Counted from the first letter of the stretch, positions 25,407 to 35,221 are shown. The stretch is 64,000 bases of DNA from Bog-159 sp035499555 (GCA_035499555.1 DATJYO010000071.1:1-64000); one strand, 5' to 3'. The notes: generated by a model from the letters alone, not told the origin. Made by a program: numbers and translations.

Positions 25407-25477
25407 CCCATGGTTTGATCGAGGCGCGTCCATCGCCCTTTAGAGGCTCGTATAGAGTGGATACCGCATCCTGGCCG

Positions 25478-26914
25478 ATGGCTGTCTTCTTTGACTACAA
25501 ACCCGGCGGAAATGCGGTCGTTTTATCCCGGCACTCACACCGGAGCTTGCAAGCCTGGCTGCGTATCCCCGCCGGCGCCAAGCCGCAGGTCTATCGGCAG
25601 GTCTTCGCTACCGCCGAAATCGACAGCGTGAAATATTGGCTGGAGGTCTTCTTCTCCGCCGGCATCGCCACCTTCGGCCTGGTCGAGAACAGTCCCGCCG
25701 TCATCATCGGCGCCATGCTGATCTCCCCCCTCATGGGCCCCATCATGGCCACCGGATTGGCCCTCGCCATCGGTGATCTCTATCTCGGCATCAAGGCTGT
25801 TCTGAATCTGCTCGCCAGTGTCGCCGTTTCCATCGCCTTCTCCGCGTTTATCGTTTGGCTGCTCCCTTTCCATTCCGCCACCGCGGAGATCGTCGCCCGC
25901 ACCAATCCCAATCTGCTTGATCTGGGCATCGCCCTGCTCTCCGGATTGGCCGGCTCCGTGGTGGTCTGCCGCGGCGCGGGCGACGGCGCTACCGCGCTGC
26001 CCGGCGTGGCCATCGCCGTTGCCTTGATGCCGCCCCTCTGCACCATGGGCTTCGGCATGGGCAGCCGCTGGAACCTGGAGATTATGGGCGGCGCCGGTCT
26101 CCTGTTCCTGACCAACCTGGTGGCCATCGTGGCCAGCGCCTTCCTCGTCTTCCTGCTCGTCGGCATGGGCACCGCCGAGGTCCAGCAGGCCATGATGCAG
26201 CCCCGCGGCAGCGAACCTCTGGCGCGCGTCCTGTCCCGCGGTCCCGTGGCCCGTATGCTGTCCACCGGCGGACAGCTCCGCTGGCGCGTTTTGATGATGC
26301 TCGTCCTGCTCGGCTCCGTAGCCGTTCCCCTGCGCCGCGCTCTGCTGCAAGTAGCCAACGAGGCCGTCAGCCGCGCCGCCGTGCAGGACGTTTTGAAAAA
26401 GCTCGTACCCGCCGGCGCCATCGTCTCCCAGCAAGTTAGCCTGGGACCCAACGACATCGCCATCCGCCTCATCTCCACCCAGCGCATCCCCGACCCCCGC
26501 ATCGTCGCCGCGCGCCAGGATCTCATGCGCCGTACCGGCCATGACGTGCAGCTCTCCGTCGATGCCGTGGCCAGCAAAAGCGAATTGGCCGAGTTGATGG
26601 AGCGCTTGGCGCGTCCTCTCCCCGCCGTCCCCAAGGAGAAGACCATGGCCGAAATGCGGCAGGAGATTCTGGAAAAGGTCCGGCCCGCCATCGCGCACAT
26701 CTGGCCGGCATCCGACGCTCCCATCCAGGATTTCGATGTCGTGCTGGGTGACTCCGGGCTCACCGTCGGCGTACGCTATCTGGCTCCCAAAGATCTGGGC
26801 GGCGTGCCCCTCGAGATGGTGCGCCGCAGTCTCCAGAACCAGCTCCAGCTCCCCGATCTGCAATTGAAAGCGGAGCGTGTCCGCCCGCCCCGCCGCGCCC
26901 TCTCCCGCCAATGA
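25478..26914 (+). CDS. DUF389-family membrane protein
   Basis: A 478-residue protein. The N-terminal DUF389 block reads SVKYWLEVFFSAGIATFGLV, ENSPAVIIGAMLISPLMGPI, then LAIGDLYLGIKAVLNLLASV and LALPGVAIAVALMPPL-type helices. About six membrane helices are followed by a further helix (VLMMLVLLGSVAVPL) and a soluble C-terminal region. The role of DUF389 is not established. I chose the ATG at 25478 because upstream codons overlap the permease end and look non-coding. Codon third positions become strongly C-rich from here on, compared with the permease gene. Confidence 0.85.
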   Translation: MAVFFDYKPGGNAVVLSRHSHRSLQAWLRIPAGAKPQVYRQVFATAEIDSVKYWLEVFFSAGIATFGLVENSPAVIIGAMLISPLMGPIMATGLALAIGDLYLGIKAVLNLLASVAVSIAFSAFIVWLLPFHSATAEIVARTNPNLLDLGIALLSGLAGSVVVCRGAGDGATALPGVAIAVALMPPLCTMGFGMGSRWNLEIMGGAGLLFLTNLVAIVASAFLVFLLVGMGTAEVQQAMMQPRGSEPLARVLSRGPVARMLSTGGQLRWRVLMMLVLLGSVAVPLRRALLQVANEAVSRAAVQDVLKKLVPAGAIVSQQVSLGPNDIAIRLISTQRIPDPRIVAARQDLMRRTGHDVQLSVDAVASKSELAELMERLARPLPAVPKEKTMAEMRQEILEKVRPAIAHIWPASDAPIQDFDVVLGDSGLTVGVRYLAPKDLGGVPLEMVRRSLQNQLQLPDLQLKAERVRPPRRALSRQ

Positions 26915-26939
26915 AGGCCGGCCTCGCGCCGTTCCGCGA

Positions 26940-27803
26940 TCAGCTCTCGTCGCCCGCCGATGACGCCGCCGCTGCCATCGGGGCCGCGCCCGCGGAGGCC
27001 GCCAGTGCGTTGACCCACGGCGCGCGCGCCGCCGGGCCGCACACATCCACGATGTGCGAGAGCAGAATCGCCACTTCGTTCAACTCCGAGAGATAGTGTG
27101 TGGCCGCGCTTCCCGCGCTCAGACCTACCCGCACGTTCAGTTGGTTCGCATTCGCCCGGAACATGCATTCGTCCGTCCGGTCATCCCCCAGACAGATGCA
27201 GGCGTCGAAAGGCCCCGTTCTCTCCCGAATGTGCTCGAGCGCGCTCCCCTTGTCCCATGCGATCTTGGGGCGGATCTCCAGCGCCCTCCGCCCGGTCCGC
27301 AAAGCCAGGTGCGTGCCGTCCGGCCCCATCGCCTGTCGCGCCGCGAAGAGCAGCGCGTGGTGCTGGCGCTGCTCCACGTTCCGGAAATGCAGCGTCGCCG
27401 TGATGCCTTTGTCTTCGATCCAGGCCGCCGGCCACGGCCGCATCATTTGCGCCAGGCTGGCGCACGCGTGCTCCAGGTGCCGGCGATGCCGCCCCGCTTC
27501 CGCGTGCTCGAAATCGCATCCCCGCCCGCCGATCTCCAGACCGTGATTGCCCGCGAACACGATGTCCAGCGGCACCCGCCGCCGCACGTCCGCCAGCGCC
27601 CGCCCGCTGATCACCGCCAGTTCGATCCGCGGGCACGCCGCCGCCCGCCGCAGAATCTCCAGCATGGCCGGCGTTACCCTCACCGCCGAAGGCGTGTCCG
27701 CGATCGCGCACAGCGTTCCGTCGAAATCCGAGGCGATCAGGACCCGTTGGCTGCCCCGCAACATCCTGTCGATCTCCGGAAGAATCGACAGACAGTACTT
27801 CAT
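26940..27803 (-). CDS. otsB: Trehalose-6-phosphate phosphatase
   Basis: A 287-residue HAD-superfamily enzyme. Motif I is IASDFDGTLCAIAD, motif II VISGRALADVRRRV, followed by VFAGNHGLEIGG, then KIAWDKGSALEHI (Lys) and motif III/IV CLGDDRTDECMF. It dephosphorylates trehalose 6-phosphate to trehalose. The ATG overlaps the stop of otsA by 4 bases, so the two are translated together. The C-terminal Ala-rich tail is low complexity. Trehalose synthesis fits osmotic and desiccation stress in a soil organism. Confidence 0.93.
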   Translation of the reverse strand: MKYCLSILPEIDRMLRGSQRVLIASDFDGTLCAIADTPSAVRVTPAMLEILRRAAACPRIELAVISGRALADVRRRVPLDIVFAGNHGLEIGGRGCDFEHAEAGRHRRHLEHACASLAQMMRPWPAAWIEDKGITATLHFRNVEQRQHHALLFAARQAMGPDGTHLALRTGRRALEIRPKIAWDKGSALEHIRERTGPFDACICLGDDRTDECMFRANANQLNVRVGLSAGSAATHYLSELNEVAILLSHIVDVCGPAARAPWVNALAASAGAAPMAAAASSAGDES

Positions 27804-29347
27804 TGCGCCACCCCCGCAAATGCCACACTCTCACCCACGGGCTGGCCGTAGGCCGTGTCGCTGCTCTCGAGTCCGGAAAGCGTCATCAGGATCTTGCCCG
27901 CCCACCGGTATACGTTGTTGGATGCCACCACCGATCGCATCCGGTTCATCCGCCGGCGCCGCTCGCCCGCCGGCATGTTCACCGCCTGGTGTATGGCTTC
28001 CGCCATCTCGTCGATGGCGAACGGATTCACGATCAGCGCATCCGTCAGCTCCCGCGCCGCGCCCGTAAACGCGCTCAGAATCAGCACCCCGTCGCCGTCG
28101 ATCCGGCTGGCCACGAATTCCTTGGCCACCAGGTTCATCCCGTCGTGCAGCGAACTCACCAGGCAGAAGTCGGCCATCAGGTGCAGCGCCGCCAGCGCCT
28201 GCTGATCCACGTGCCGGCGCACGAATACGATCGGCCGCCAGCTGCCGTGCCCCCATCTCCCGTTGATGCGGTCCACCTGCCGGATCAACGCCTGGTTCAG
28301 GTCGTCGTAGTCCGCGATCGCCGTCCGGCTGGGCACGCCCACTTGCAGAAAAACCAGCCGCCCGATGTATTCGGGATGCTCTTCGAGCAGCCGGTCAAGG
28401 GCCTCCAGCCGGTCCGGGATTCCCTTGGTGTAATCGATCCGGTCGATCCCCACCCCCAGGATCTCCGGTTGCTCCCCCAGCTCTTCTCTCCATTGCGCAA
28501 TGGCGTCCGTTCCCCTCAGGCCCGCTGCCATGCGCACGCGCTCCTCGAAGTCGATGCTGATCGGAAACGCCCGTACTGCCGTCCGATGGCCATTCCGGCT
28601 CACGTAGCCGTGTTCCAGGTCCACTCGCGCTTCGATCGTTCGCTCGATGGTCTCCAGAAAATTCCCGCAATGGTATTGCAGGTGGAACCCCAACACGTCG
28701 TTGCCCAGCATGCCTTCCAGCAATTCGTCCTTCCACGGAAACGCCCGGAACGTCTCCCGGTTGGGCCACGGGATGTGCCAGAATTGCGCGATCGTCAGAT
28801 TGGGATTGTTCTGTTGCAGGATGCGCGGCAAAAGCGCCAGGTGATAGTCCTGTATGAACACCACCGCCGCGTCGCCGTCGGCCTCTTCCAGGATGGCGTC
28901 CGCGAACAGCGCGTTCGCCGTCTTGTAGCTGGCCCAGTGGCGCGCGCTGAATCGCGGCCGGTGAAAGGCGGCGTGACACAACGGCCACAAGCCCTCGTTC
29001 GCCAGCCCGTAGTAGTATTCGTCTTCGATCCGTTTGGGAAGCCAGACCCGGCGCAGCGTGTACGAAGGATTCTCCGGCGGCACCGGCACCCGCGCGCGCG
29101 CGTCCACCACGTCCCGGTCCGCGTTGCCGCTGCCGTGCGCCACCCACACCCCGCCCGCCGCCCGTAGAATCGGATCCAGCGCGGTGGTCAGGCCGCTGGC
29201 CGCCATCCCGCAATGCACCCGCCCGTCCCGCCGCGTATGAATGTAGGGCTCCCGGTTCGAAACCGCGATTAACTTCACCCCCCGCAGGCGTTCGATCACC
29301 AGGTCGTGCAGCCGTCTTTTGGTCCAGGTCTCCATGTTTTCAATCAT
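27800..29347 (-). CDS. otsA: Trehalose-6-phosphate synthase (GT20)
   Basis: A 515-residue glycosyltransferase family 20 enzyme joining a nucleotide-activated glucose to glucose 6-phosphate. Visible landmarks are LIAVSNREPYIHTRRDG at the N-terminus, ASGLTTALDPILRAAGG, VFIQDYHLALLPRIL, FWHIPWPNRETFRAFPW, GVGIDRIDYTKGIPDRLEAL, and the nucleotide-sugar-binding SSLHDGMNLVAKEFVASR. The glycine-rich loop (SGL) differs from the GGL of E. coli OtsA. A second ATG at 29335 is an equally possible start. It is the first gene of an otsA-otsB operon, divergent from the sensor kinase at 29490. Confidence 0.93.
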   Translation of the reverse strand: MIENMETWTKRRLHDLVIERLRGVKLIAVSNREPYIHTRRDGRVHCGMAASGLTTALDPILRAAGGVWVAHGSGNADRDVVDARARVPVPPENPSYTLRRVWLPKRIEDEYYYGLANEGLWPLCHAAFHRPRFSARHWASYKTANALFADAILEEADGDAAVVFIQDYHLALLPRILQQNNPNLTIAQFWHIPWPNRETFRAFPWKDELLEGMLGNDVLGFHLQYHCGNFLETIERTIEARVDLEHGYVSRNGHRTAVRAFPISIDFEERVRMAAGLRGTDAIAQWREELGEQPEILGVGIDRIDYTKGIPDRLEALDRLLEEHPEYIGRLVFLQVGVPSRTAIADYDDLNQALIRQVDRINGRWGHGSWRPIVFVRRHVDQQALAALHLMADFCLVSSLHDGMNLVAKEFVASRIDGDGVLILSAFTGAARELTDALIVNPFAIDEMAEAIHQAVNMPAGERRRRMNRMRSVVASNNVYRWAGKILMTLSGLESSDTAYGQPVGESVAFAGVAQ

Positions 29348-29489
29348 TACCGGATTCTCTTTGAGGTTAACAATCGCAACCCGATCGACATCATCCCAAA
29401 CTCACACCATGGGCCTCCCAAAAGTGCCGTAGATGGCTTGTTTCTCACGTCTTGCCGCCATCCACGAGGTCCGTTGGAGCGATACTGAG

Positions 29490-30890
29490 ATGAGGGATTC
29501 CATGCGGGCTCGCGGATCGATACTGTTGGCCGCCGCGCTGGCGGCCCTGCTGCTGGTGATCGGCGTCTCTGCCTTTGCCGTCTGGTGGAACGCACGTAAT
29601 TCCCAGGAGCGCGTCGCCGCCCTGCAGAGCGCCCATATGCAGGCCGCCATCGCCCTCGCTTCCATTCGGGCCGACGTCTACCGCAACGCCATCCTGACCC
29701 GCGACTACCTGCTCGACCCGGACCAGTCTCACGCCCAGCAATACATCGATCAGTTCAATCGCATCCAGGCCAGTACGGATGAGAGTTTCCGCACCCTCCA
29801 GAAGTCCGGCCTGGACGACGAACAGAAAGCCGCCCTGGATCACCTCCGCAAGGAGTTGGCCGCCTACTGGGACCCCACCGAAGTCGTCCTCGACTGGAGC
29901 CCGGCCGAGAAGCGCGCCCAGCGTACTGAAATGCTCCGCCAGCGCGTGCGCCGCCGCCAGGAGATCGTGGCTTTGGCCGCCCAGGTCGAACACCTGTCCA
30001 CCGCCAACTTTGTCCGCGAGCGCCAGCGCATCACCTCTGCCGATCGCGAGTTCCGCATCTCCCTGGGCTGGACCACCGGCATCGCCCTGGTGCTGGGCTT
30101 CGCCATCGCCGCCGGTACCCTGGCCCGCATGTTGGCCCTCGAACGCCAGTCGCGCAACGCGGAATCCGAGCTGCGCCTCCTTTCCGGACAGATCCGCACC
30201 GCCCAGGAGCAGGAGCGCAAATACCTGTCCCGCGAGTTGCACGATCAGGTGGGCCAGTTGCTGACCGGACTTCGCATGGAACTGGCCAGTATCGCCCGCA
30301 TCCATGCCGACTCCGAGAGCGAAGTCGCCTCCCGCATCGCCCGCGCCAAGGGCACCGTCGAGCAGACCCTCCGTATCGTCCGCAATATCGCCATGTTGTT
30401 GCGGCCCTCCATGCTCGACGACCTCGGTCTGGTCCCCGCTCTAGCCTGGCTGATCAAGGAGGTGTCCCGCTCCAGCGGCCTGGAGATTCGCTCCGACATT
30501 GACCGCTCGGTGGACTGCCTGCCCGATGTCTATCGCACCTGCGCCTACCGCGTCGTCCAGGAGGCCCTCACCAATGCCTCCCGCCACTCCGGCGCGCACA
30601 ACGTGCGGGTGACGCTCAAAAGCCAGGGCGCCCGGGTGATCGGCGTCATCGCTGACGATGGCCACGGCTTCGACCGCCGGGGCCAAAAGAGCCGCGGCCT
30701 GGGACTGCTGGGCATGGAAGAGCGCGTGCGCGAAGTCGGCGGCGCCATCCGCATTGATTCCGCGCCGGGCGTCGGCACGCGCGTGGAATTTACCTTGCCA
30801 TACCTCACGTCAACGGAGGTGAACGGTGATACAGATCCTGATCGCGGACGATCACGGAATCGTCCGGATGGGATTGAAGCTCCTGCTTGA
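29490..30890 (+). CDS. NarX/DegS-type sensor histidine kinase (HisKA_3)
   Basis: A 466-residue kinase. Helix 1 is about 10-30 (ILLAAALAALLLVIGVSAFA). A periplasmic four-helix-bundle-like sensor follows (about 30-205), then helix 2 (WTTGIALVLGFAIAAGTLA) and a coiled segment. The dimerisation/phosphoacceptor box is YLSRELHDQVGQLLTGLRME. The HATPase has YRVVQEALTNASRHSG, IADDGHGF and GLGLLGMEERVREVGG. The ATG at 29490 gives a normal N-terminus. The end overlaps the response-regulator gene by 65 bases, an unusually long overlap read in another frame. The stimulus is unknown; 4-helix-bundle sensors bind small ligands. Confidence 0.9.
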   Translation: MRDSMRARGSILLAAALAALLLVIGVSAFAVWWNARNSQERVAALQSAHMQAAIALASIRADVYRNAILTRDYLLDPDQSHAQQYIDQFNRIQASTDESFRTLQKSGLDDEQKAALDHLRKELAAYWDPTEVVLDWSPAEKRAQRTEMLRQRVRRRQEIVALAAQVEHLSTANFVRERQRITSADREFRISLGWTTGIALVLGFAIAAGTLARMLALERQSRNAESELRLLSGQIRTAQEQERKYLSRELHDQVGQLLTGLRMELASIARIHADSESEVASRIARAKGTVEQTLRIVRNIAMLLRPSMLDDLGLVPALAWLIKEVSRSSGLEIRSDIDRSVDCLPDVYRTCAYRVVQEALTNASRHSGAHNVRVTLKSQGARVIGVIADDGHGFDRRGQKSRGLGLLGMEERVREVGGAIRIDSAPGVGTRVEFTLPYLTSTEVNGDTDPDRGRSRNRPDGIEAPA

Positions 30891-31476
30891 ACGTGTGGAC
30901 GATATGCAGGTGGCCGGCGAGGCCGCCGATGGCCGCGAGGCTGTCCGCCTGGCCCGGGAACTCCAGCCCAATATCGTCATCATGGACATCGGCATGCCCC
31001 TGCTCAACGGCATCGACGCCACCGCCCAGATCGTGCGCGAGAATGAGCGCGTCGGCGTCATCATCCTGAGTATGTACACCGACGAAAGCTACATCGTTCG
31101 CGCCCTGGACGCCGGCGCCCGCGGCTACCTTCTCAAGGACAATGCCGATGACGATATCGAAAGGGCCATTCGCTCGGTGGTCCTGGGCCGGCCCTTCTTC
31201 TCGCCGTCCATCGCCCAGGCGCTGCTGGAGGACTATGTGCGCCTCATGCGCCAGCGCCGCGTCCAGGACTCCTTCGAGCTGCTGACCGAGCGCGAACGCG
31301 AAGTCCTGCAACTCCTGGCCGAAGGCAAGTCCAATAAAGAGGCCGCCACCATCCTGGACCTCAGTCCCTACACCATCGAAACCCACCGCCAGAACCTCAT
31401 GCAGAAGCTCGGCCTGCACAATACCGCCGAGATCGTACTATACGCCGTGCGCAAGGCCATCATCCCGGTGAACTGA
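30826..31476 (+). CDS. NarL/FixJ-type response regulator
   Basis: A 216-residue regulator. The receiver starts IQILIADDHGIVRMGLKLLL, with phospho-Asp in NIVIMDIGMPLLNG and Lys in GYLLKDNADDD. The LuxR-type helix-turn-helix at the C-terminus is LTEREREVLQLLAEGKSNKE, then LSPYTIETHRQNLMQKLGLH. The GTG start at 30826 has a strong ACGGAGGTGAAC ribosome site inside the kinase gene. It pairs with the upstream HisKA_3 kinase. Its targets cannot be read; otsAB, divergent from the kinase, is a natural candidate (inference). Confidence 0.92.
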   Translation: MIQILIADDHGIVRMGLKLLLERVDDMQVAGEAADGREAVRLARELQPNIVIMDIGMPLLNGIDATAQIVRENERVGVIILSMYTDESYIVRALDAGARGYLLKDNADDDIERAIRSVVLGRPFFSPSIAQALLEDYVRLMRQRRVQDSFELLTEREREVLQLLAEGKSNKEAATILDLSPYTIETHRQNLMQKLGLHNTAEIVLYAVRKAIIPVN

Positions 31477-31516
31477 GGTTTGTCACCGAGGCCCGCGCCG
31501 TGCATCATAATGAGTG

Positions 31517-31624
31517 ATGATGGCAGCGGACCGGTTTCTATCTGAGTACGGCGTCTGGATCCTCTTTGCGGCCTACTTCGTTCTGCTCCGCTGGGTGCTG
31601 CCCCGGTTTGGCGTCCGGACTTGA
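31517..31624 (+). CDS. Small single-helix membrane peptide (35 residues)
   Basis: An ATG at 31517, with a GTG just before it, opens MMAADRFLSEYGVWILFAAY then FVLLRWVLPRFGVRT and a stop. It is a clean single membrane helix with a positive C-terminal end, 40 bases after the response-regulator stop. Small proteins of this kind are common at the end of regulatory or transport operons and are usually missed. The evidence is composition and hydrophobicity only; no homologue is named. Confidence 0.4.
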   Translation: MMAADRFLSEYGVWILFAAYFVLLRWVLPRFGVRT

Positions 31625-31705
31625 ATGTCCGATTCGTGCGCCGGGTCCCGGCGCCAGCAGCACAAAGCCGAACCGGAGCCCACGCTCGACAGCAAGCCGT
31701 AGCTT

Positions 31706-32191
31706 CTATCCGCCCGATTGCTTGTCCAACACGATGGTGATATCGAAGGACGCCTGCGGCGTTTCCACGTGATTGACGATCGTCATCCTTCGCCCGTCCG
31801 CCGCCAGCGTCCAGCTCTCTCGCTGTGCGATCCGCATACCCTGTACTTCCCGCCGGCTCTCCACAATCAGCGTGTCGCCGTCCCACCGCGCGCTGCCCGT
31901 GAACTCCTGCCCGCGGATGATGTTCTTGCACTCCGCGCCGTCCGTGGTATACGCCAGGTCCGTCACGATCTCGCGCCCCTGGCCGAACTGCGTCGTGCGG
32001 ATCTTCAGGTGTGGCCCGTGCTGCATGATCTTGCGTACCATCTTGTCCGGCTGCGGTAGTGGCGCGAAGTTGCTCTTCTCCGGGTTCATCCGCCATTCGC
32101 CGCTGAAATTCGGCTGCGTCCACGCCTGGCCCGCCGCGCCCAACAAAAAGGCCAGCGGCAATATCCGAAACGCGCCCGTCGTAATCTGCAT
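31706..32191 (-). CDS. Hypothetical exported protein (lipocalin-like beta protein)
   Basis: A 161-residue protein with a leader to about AWTQ (26). The sequence PNFSGEWRMNPEKSNFAPLP and later RWDGDTLIVESRREVQGM and ESWTLAADGRRMTIVNHVET follow. The 'F-SG-W-x-N-x-x-K-S-x-F' opening and alternating beta strands are common in acidobacterial exported proteins of unknown role, reminiscent of small beta-barrels. It sits 20 bases after the J-domain gene on the same strand and is probably co-transcribed. Confidence 0.7.
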   Translation of the reverse strand: MQITTGAFRILPLAFLLGAAGQAWTQPNFSGEWRMNPEKSNFAPLPQPDKMVRKIMQHGPHLKIRTTQFGQGREIVTDLAYTTDGAECKNIIRGQEFTGSARWDGDTLIVESRREVQGMRIAQRESWTLAADGRRMTIVNHVETPQASFDITIVLDKQSGG

Positions 32192-32211
32192 GCAATGCTC
32201 CTTTCCGTATG

Positions 32212-33264
32212 TCAGCGGCCCGCCAGCACGATGCTGCTTTTAGGTCGGGAGGTGCCCTCTTCCCCGTTCACATCGAAACACTGCCCGGAGACATCCCGTC
32301 CCACGGTCAGGTTCACGCACTGGAACGGCCCGTTCTTTGCCAGGATCCGCCGCTGGCCTTCAAACCGGTCGTGCAGTTCATCCCAGCCGTCCCCCACCTC
32401 CGCCGTCAGACTGTACACCCCCGGACCGATATGGCGTAAACAGACCTTGCTTTTCGCCCATATGTAGATGGAGCGCACCGGCGACGCCGTCTCCGCTTCC
32501 ACCAGCGTGGCCACTACATCCCGGCTGCTCTGGTTGGAAACCCAGATCTGACTGCCGCCGGAGCTTCGCGCCCGCAGCAGTTCCGTTCCGTTCGCCGGCG
32601 CTCCCCGGTTCGCCGGGTTGCTCGTAATCCGCGGTGCCGCTCGCGTCCCCGTGACACTCCGTGCGCCGGCGTCCCCGCCATCCGGTTCGTCTTTCCCAAG
32701 TCTGGGGATCGCATGCAAAACGCTCGACGCCTGGCTCCGCGCCCACTGCGACAGTTCCGTCACCGAAGTCGTTCCGCCTGGCATCCGGATCGCCGGCCTG
32801 GGCCGGCCGTCCGGACCCAGCACCGACTCCAGGCGCGGCACCCGCAGGCTCGCGAATATCGCCACGCTGAGAACCAGTGCCGCCAGGCATATCGTGCCAA
32901 ACCATAGGACCTTGACCGGTCCGCGCCAGCCCAGGCCCCAGTTCCGCCGCTGCCGGCGGCCGCGGAATGGCGGACGGACGTTGGCTCGCGGCCCCGGTGC
33001 GGCTGCCTGCGGCTCCGCCTGTGGCGCCGGCTCCGGCGGACTGGCCGCCGAATCGTGCGTATTCTTCAGCGTGAGATACGCCTCGTTGATTCGCTGTAAT
33101 TGCTGCGCGGCCTTACGCTGCAACTCGGGATCGGACTGGAATCGATCCGGATGCCACACTCGCACCAGGTCTTTGTAGGCTTGCCGGACGGCCTCCCACG
33201 AGGCATATGGCGGAACGCCTAATACGCCGTAACAATCGGCACGGGACATGGTGGTGCCAGACAT
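32212..33264 (-). CDS. Membrane-anchored J-domain (DnaJ-like) protein
   Basis: A 350-residue protein. The N-terminal J domain (about 6-68) reads DCYGVLGVPPYASWEAVRQA, then LVRVWHPDRFQSDPE with the HPD motif that activates DnaK, and INEAYLTLKN. A Pro/Ala-rich linker follows. One membrane helix (about 122-142, VLWFGTICLAALVLSVAIFA) comes next, then a Gly/Ala-rich linker and a C-terminal beta domain (SQIWVSNQSSRDVVATLVEA). There is no zinc finger or standard DnaJ C-terminus, so it is a type III J protein recruiting DnaK at the membrane. A start at 33249 (MSRAD) is also possible. Confidence 0.85.
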   Translation of the reverse strand: MSGTTMSRADCYGVLGVPPYASWEAVRQAYKDLVRVWHPDRFQSDPELQRKAAQQLQRINEAYLTLKNTHDSAASPPEPAPQAEPQAAAPGPRANVRPPFRGRRQRRNWGLGWRGPVKVLWFGTICLAALVLSVAIFASLRVPRLESVLGPDGRPRPAIRMPGGTTSVTELSQWARSQASSVLHAIPRLGKDEPDGGDAGARSVTGTRAAPRITSNPANRGAPANGTELLRARSSGGSQIWVSNQSSRDVVATLVEAETASPVRSIYIWAKSKVCLRHIGPGVYSLTAEVGDGWDELHDRFEGQRRILAKNGPFQCVNLTVGRDVSGQCFDVNGEEGTSRPKSSIVLAGR

Positions 33265-33326
33265 AGAACGCAGGTCTAAGTCACTAGTCTGGCATGACGG
33301 CCTGACCCGTTAAGAGTTATCCGAAG

Positions 33327-35179
33327 TTAGCGCGCCTGCGAGCGGACACTGTGACACCCCAGGCACGTCACATGTATGCCGGAGGAATCCGGCGGCTTCT
33401 GGAGAACCAGCTTTGCCGCGCGGGCATACGCCGAACCGGGCAGTTCGCGTGCGATTCGCTCCAGGTAATCGTTCGCCCGTGGACGGTCGTCGAGCTCGTA
33501 CCACGCCTCCGCCAGCCCCCCAGCAGCTCGCCGCGATCGTGGACGCACATGCGCGAGAAGTCCTGATCTTCGATCTTGAGTACTTGCTCGAGGTCCCCGA
33601 TGGCCTTCTTCAGAACGGCCTGGCGCACTTCCGGCTGGGGGATGCGGCGGGCGGCGTTCAACAGCGTGCTGGCTCGCGGCACCAGCGTCTCAACGGCCGG
33701 GCGTAGCGCGACCGCCTCGTCCATTTCCGCCGATCCCTGCCGCCGCAGCGCCCGGGCCTTCTCCACCCCGCCGGCGGCACTCGCCTGGCCGGCCAGAAAG
33801 CACAAACCGGCGCCGTGCCATACCAGCGCTTCCGGATCCTTGGGTCGCGCCTTCAGCCGCGTCTCACAGGTCTCCATCGCGCGCTGAAACGCTTCCCGGT
33901 CGCCGCGCATGCCGGCGAAGAAATCCTCGCGCACCTTCATGTCGAACCGCTCCGCATGATCCGGTGCAATCCCGACGTTCTTGTAAACTACGCCTCCCTT
34001 CATCACGAACACCACCCGCCGCACGGCGGTAATATCCTCCGCCGGATTCCCGTCGAGCGCAATGATATCCGCCTGCCTGCCGGGTGCGATCGAGCCGATC
34101 TGGTCGGCCATCCCCAGCGCGTCCGCCGCCACCGAATGGGCCGACACCATCGCCGCCATCGGATCCACGCCGCAATCGCGCACACGCTCCACGAACTCTT
34201 CCGCATTGCGGCCGTGCGCGCCTGCCACCGCGTCCGTGCCGAAAACGATCTTCAGGCCGGCCGTTCCCGCCGCCCGGCGCATGAGGTCGTGATTCATCGG
34301 CAGTATCTTGCCCATGGCCGCAAAGCCCGCGGCCGTCTGCGGAAAGAACGGCGTGCCGGCGTACTGGTCCTTGTCCTGGATATATGTTTCCAGCAGCAGC
34401 CCTGCCTGCGGATCGAAATACGTGCCTTTCTCCGCCATCAGTTTCAGATCCTCGTCGCTGGCGCCCAAGCCGTGTTCCACCTCGGTGCATCCCGCCAGGG
34501 TTGCCGCGCGCACCGCGTCCCGGTAGGCGTGGACCAGGGTGCGCAGTCCCTGCTTTCGGGCTTCGTCGCACGCCGCGTCCAACTGCGCCTCCGACAGCGT
34601 CATCTTGCCTTGCAGCATCCCTCCCGACGCATAGATCTTGATGAGATCCGCGCCCGCCGCCTTCTCCTTCCGTACGTACGCCCGGATCTGGTCCGGCGTG
34701 CCGGTCTTCTCGCCTTGTCCCATCAGCGGATCGATCGCCGTCAGAATGCGCGGGCCGGGAAGCCGTCCCCGCGCGATGGCGTCGCGTAAGGGGACGTCGT
34801 CCGGTGATCCCACGCTTTGCACGGTGGTAAATCCCGCCATCAGCGTCACCCAGGCGTTGGACGCCGCGGCGTAAGCCGCTGCCGGCGTGGCCGCGCCCTG
34901 GCCCGCGTTCTTTCCGTCCGTCCCGAAACTCCAGGTGATGTGGACGTGGCAATCGATCCAGCCCGGCAATACCGTTAGGCCCCGCAGGTCGTAATCGGCC
35001 GGTCCCGCCTTGGAGGATATGTCCACAATGCGGGAGCCTTCGATCGCGATGCGCCGGCCGTGCTGCACACCGCCCTTGCCATCGAACATCGTGCCGGCGG
35101 CAATCACGATGCGCTTCTCCTGCGCTACGCTCACAACGGGAATCGTGCAAAGAATGGCTGCCAGGGCGATCGAACGCAT
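33327..35179 (-). CDS. Amidohydrolase with TPR-like, CxxCH-bearing tail; frameshifted in a G run
   Basis: A signal peptide (MRSIALAAILCTIPVVSVAQ) is followed by an imidazolonepropionase/prolidase-like amidohydrolase. It shows LPGWIDCHVHITWSFGTD (metal HxH), DLIKIYASGGM (Lys), LVHAY and VEHGLG (His), FGTDAVAG (Asp) and GRQADIIALDGNP. A helical TPR-like tail follows. Near 33516 a run of six G shifts the frame. With one more G the tail would continue as LAEAWYELDDRPRANDYLER and IARELPGSAYARAAKLVLQK, and end with a c-haem-type CLGCH before the stop at 33327. As written, the frame instead ends at 33368 with a basic, unlike tail. It is either a sequencing error or a real or phase-variable frameshift. 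GTG 35221 is an alternative start. Confidence 0.75.
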
Positions 35180-35221
35180 GGCTTTTGGACGAGAAAGCCG
35201 GCGAATCGTCTCGGCGCGCAC

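Noticed and set aside
25535..27046. 503-codon minus-strand reading frame
   Set aside because: It is antisense to the DUF389 gene and full of Gly/His/Gln low complexity.
27803..29167. 454-codon plus-strand reading frame over otsA
   Set aside because: It is antisense to a clear GT20 enzyme and is His/Arg/Pro-rich nonsense.
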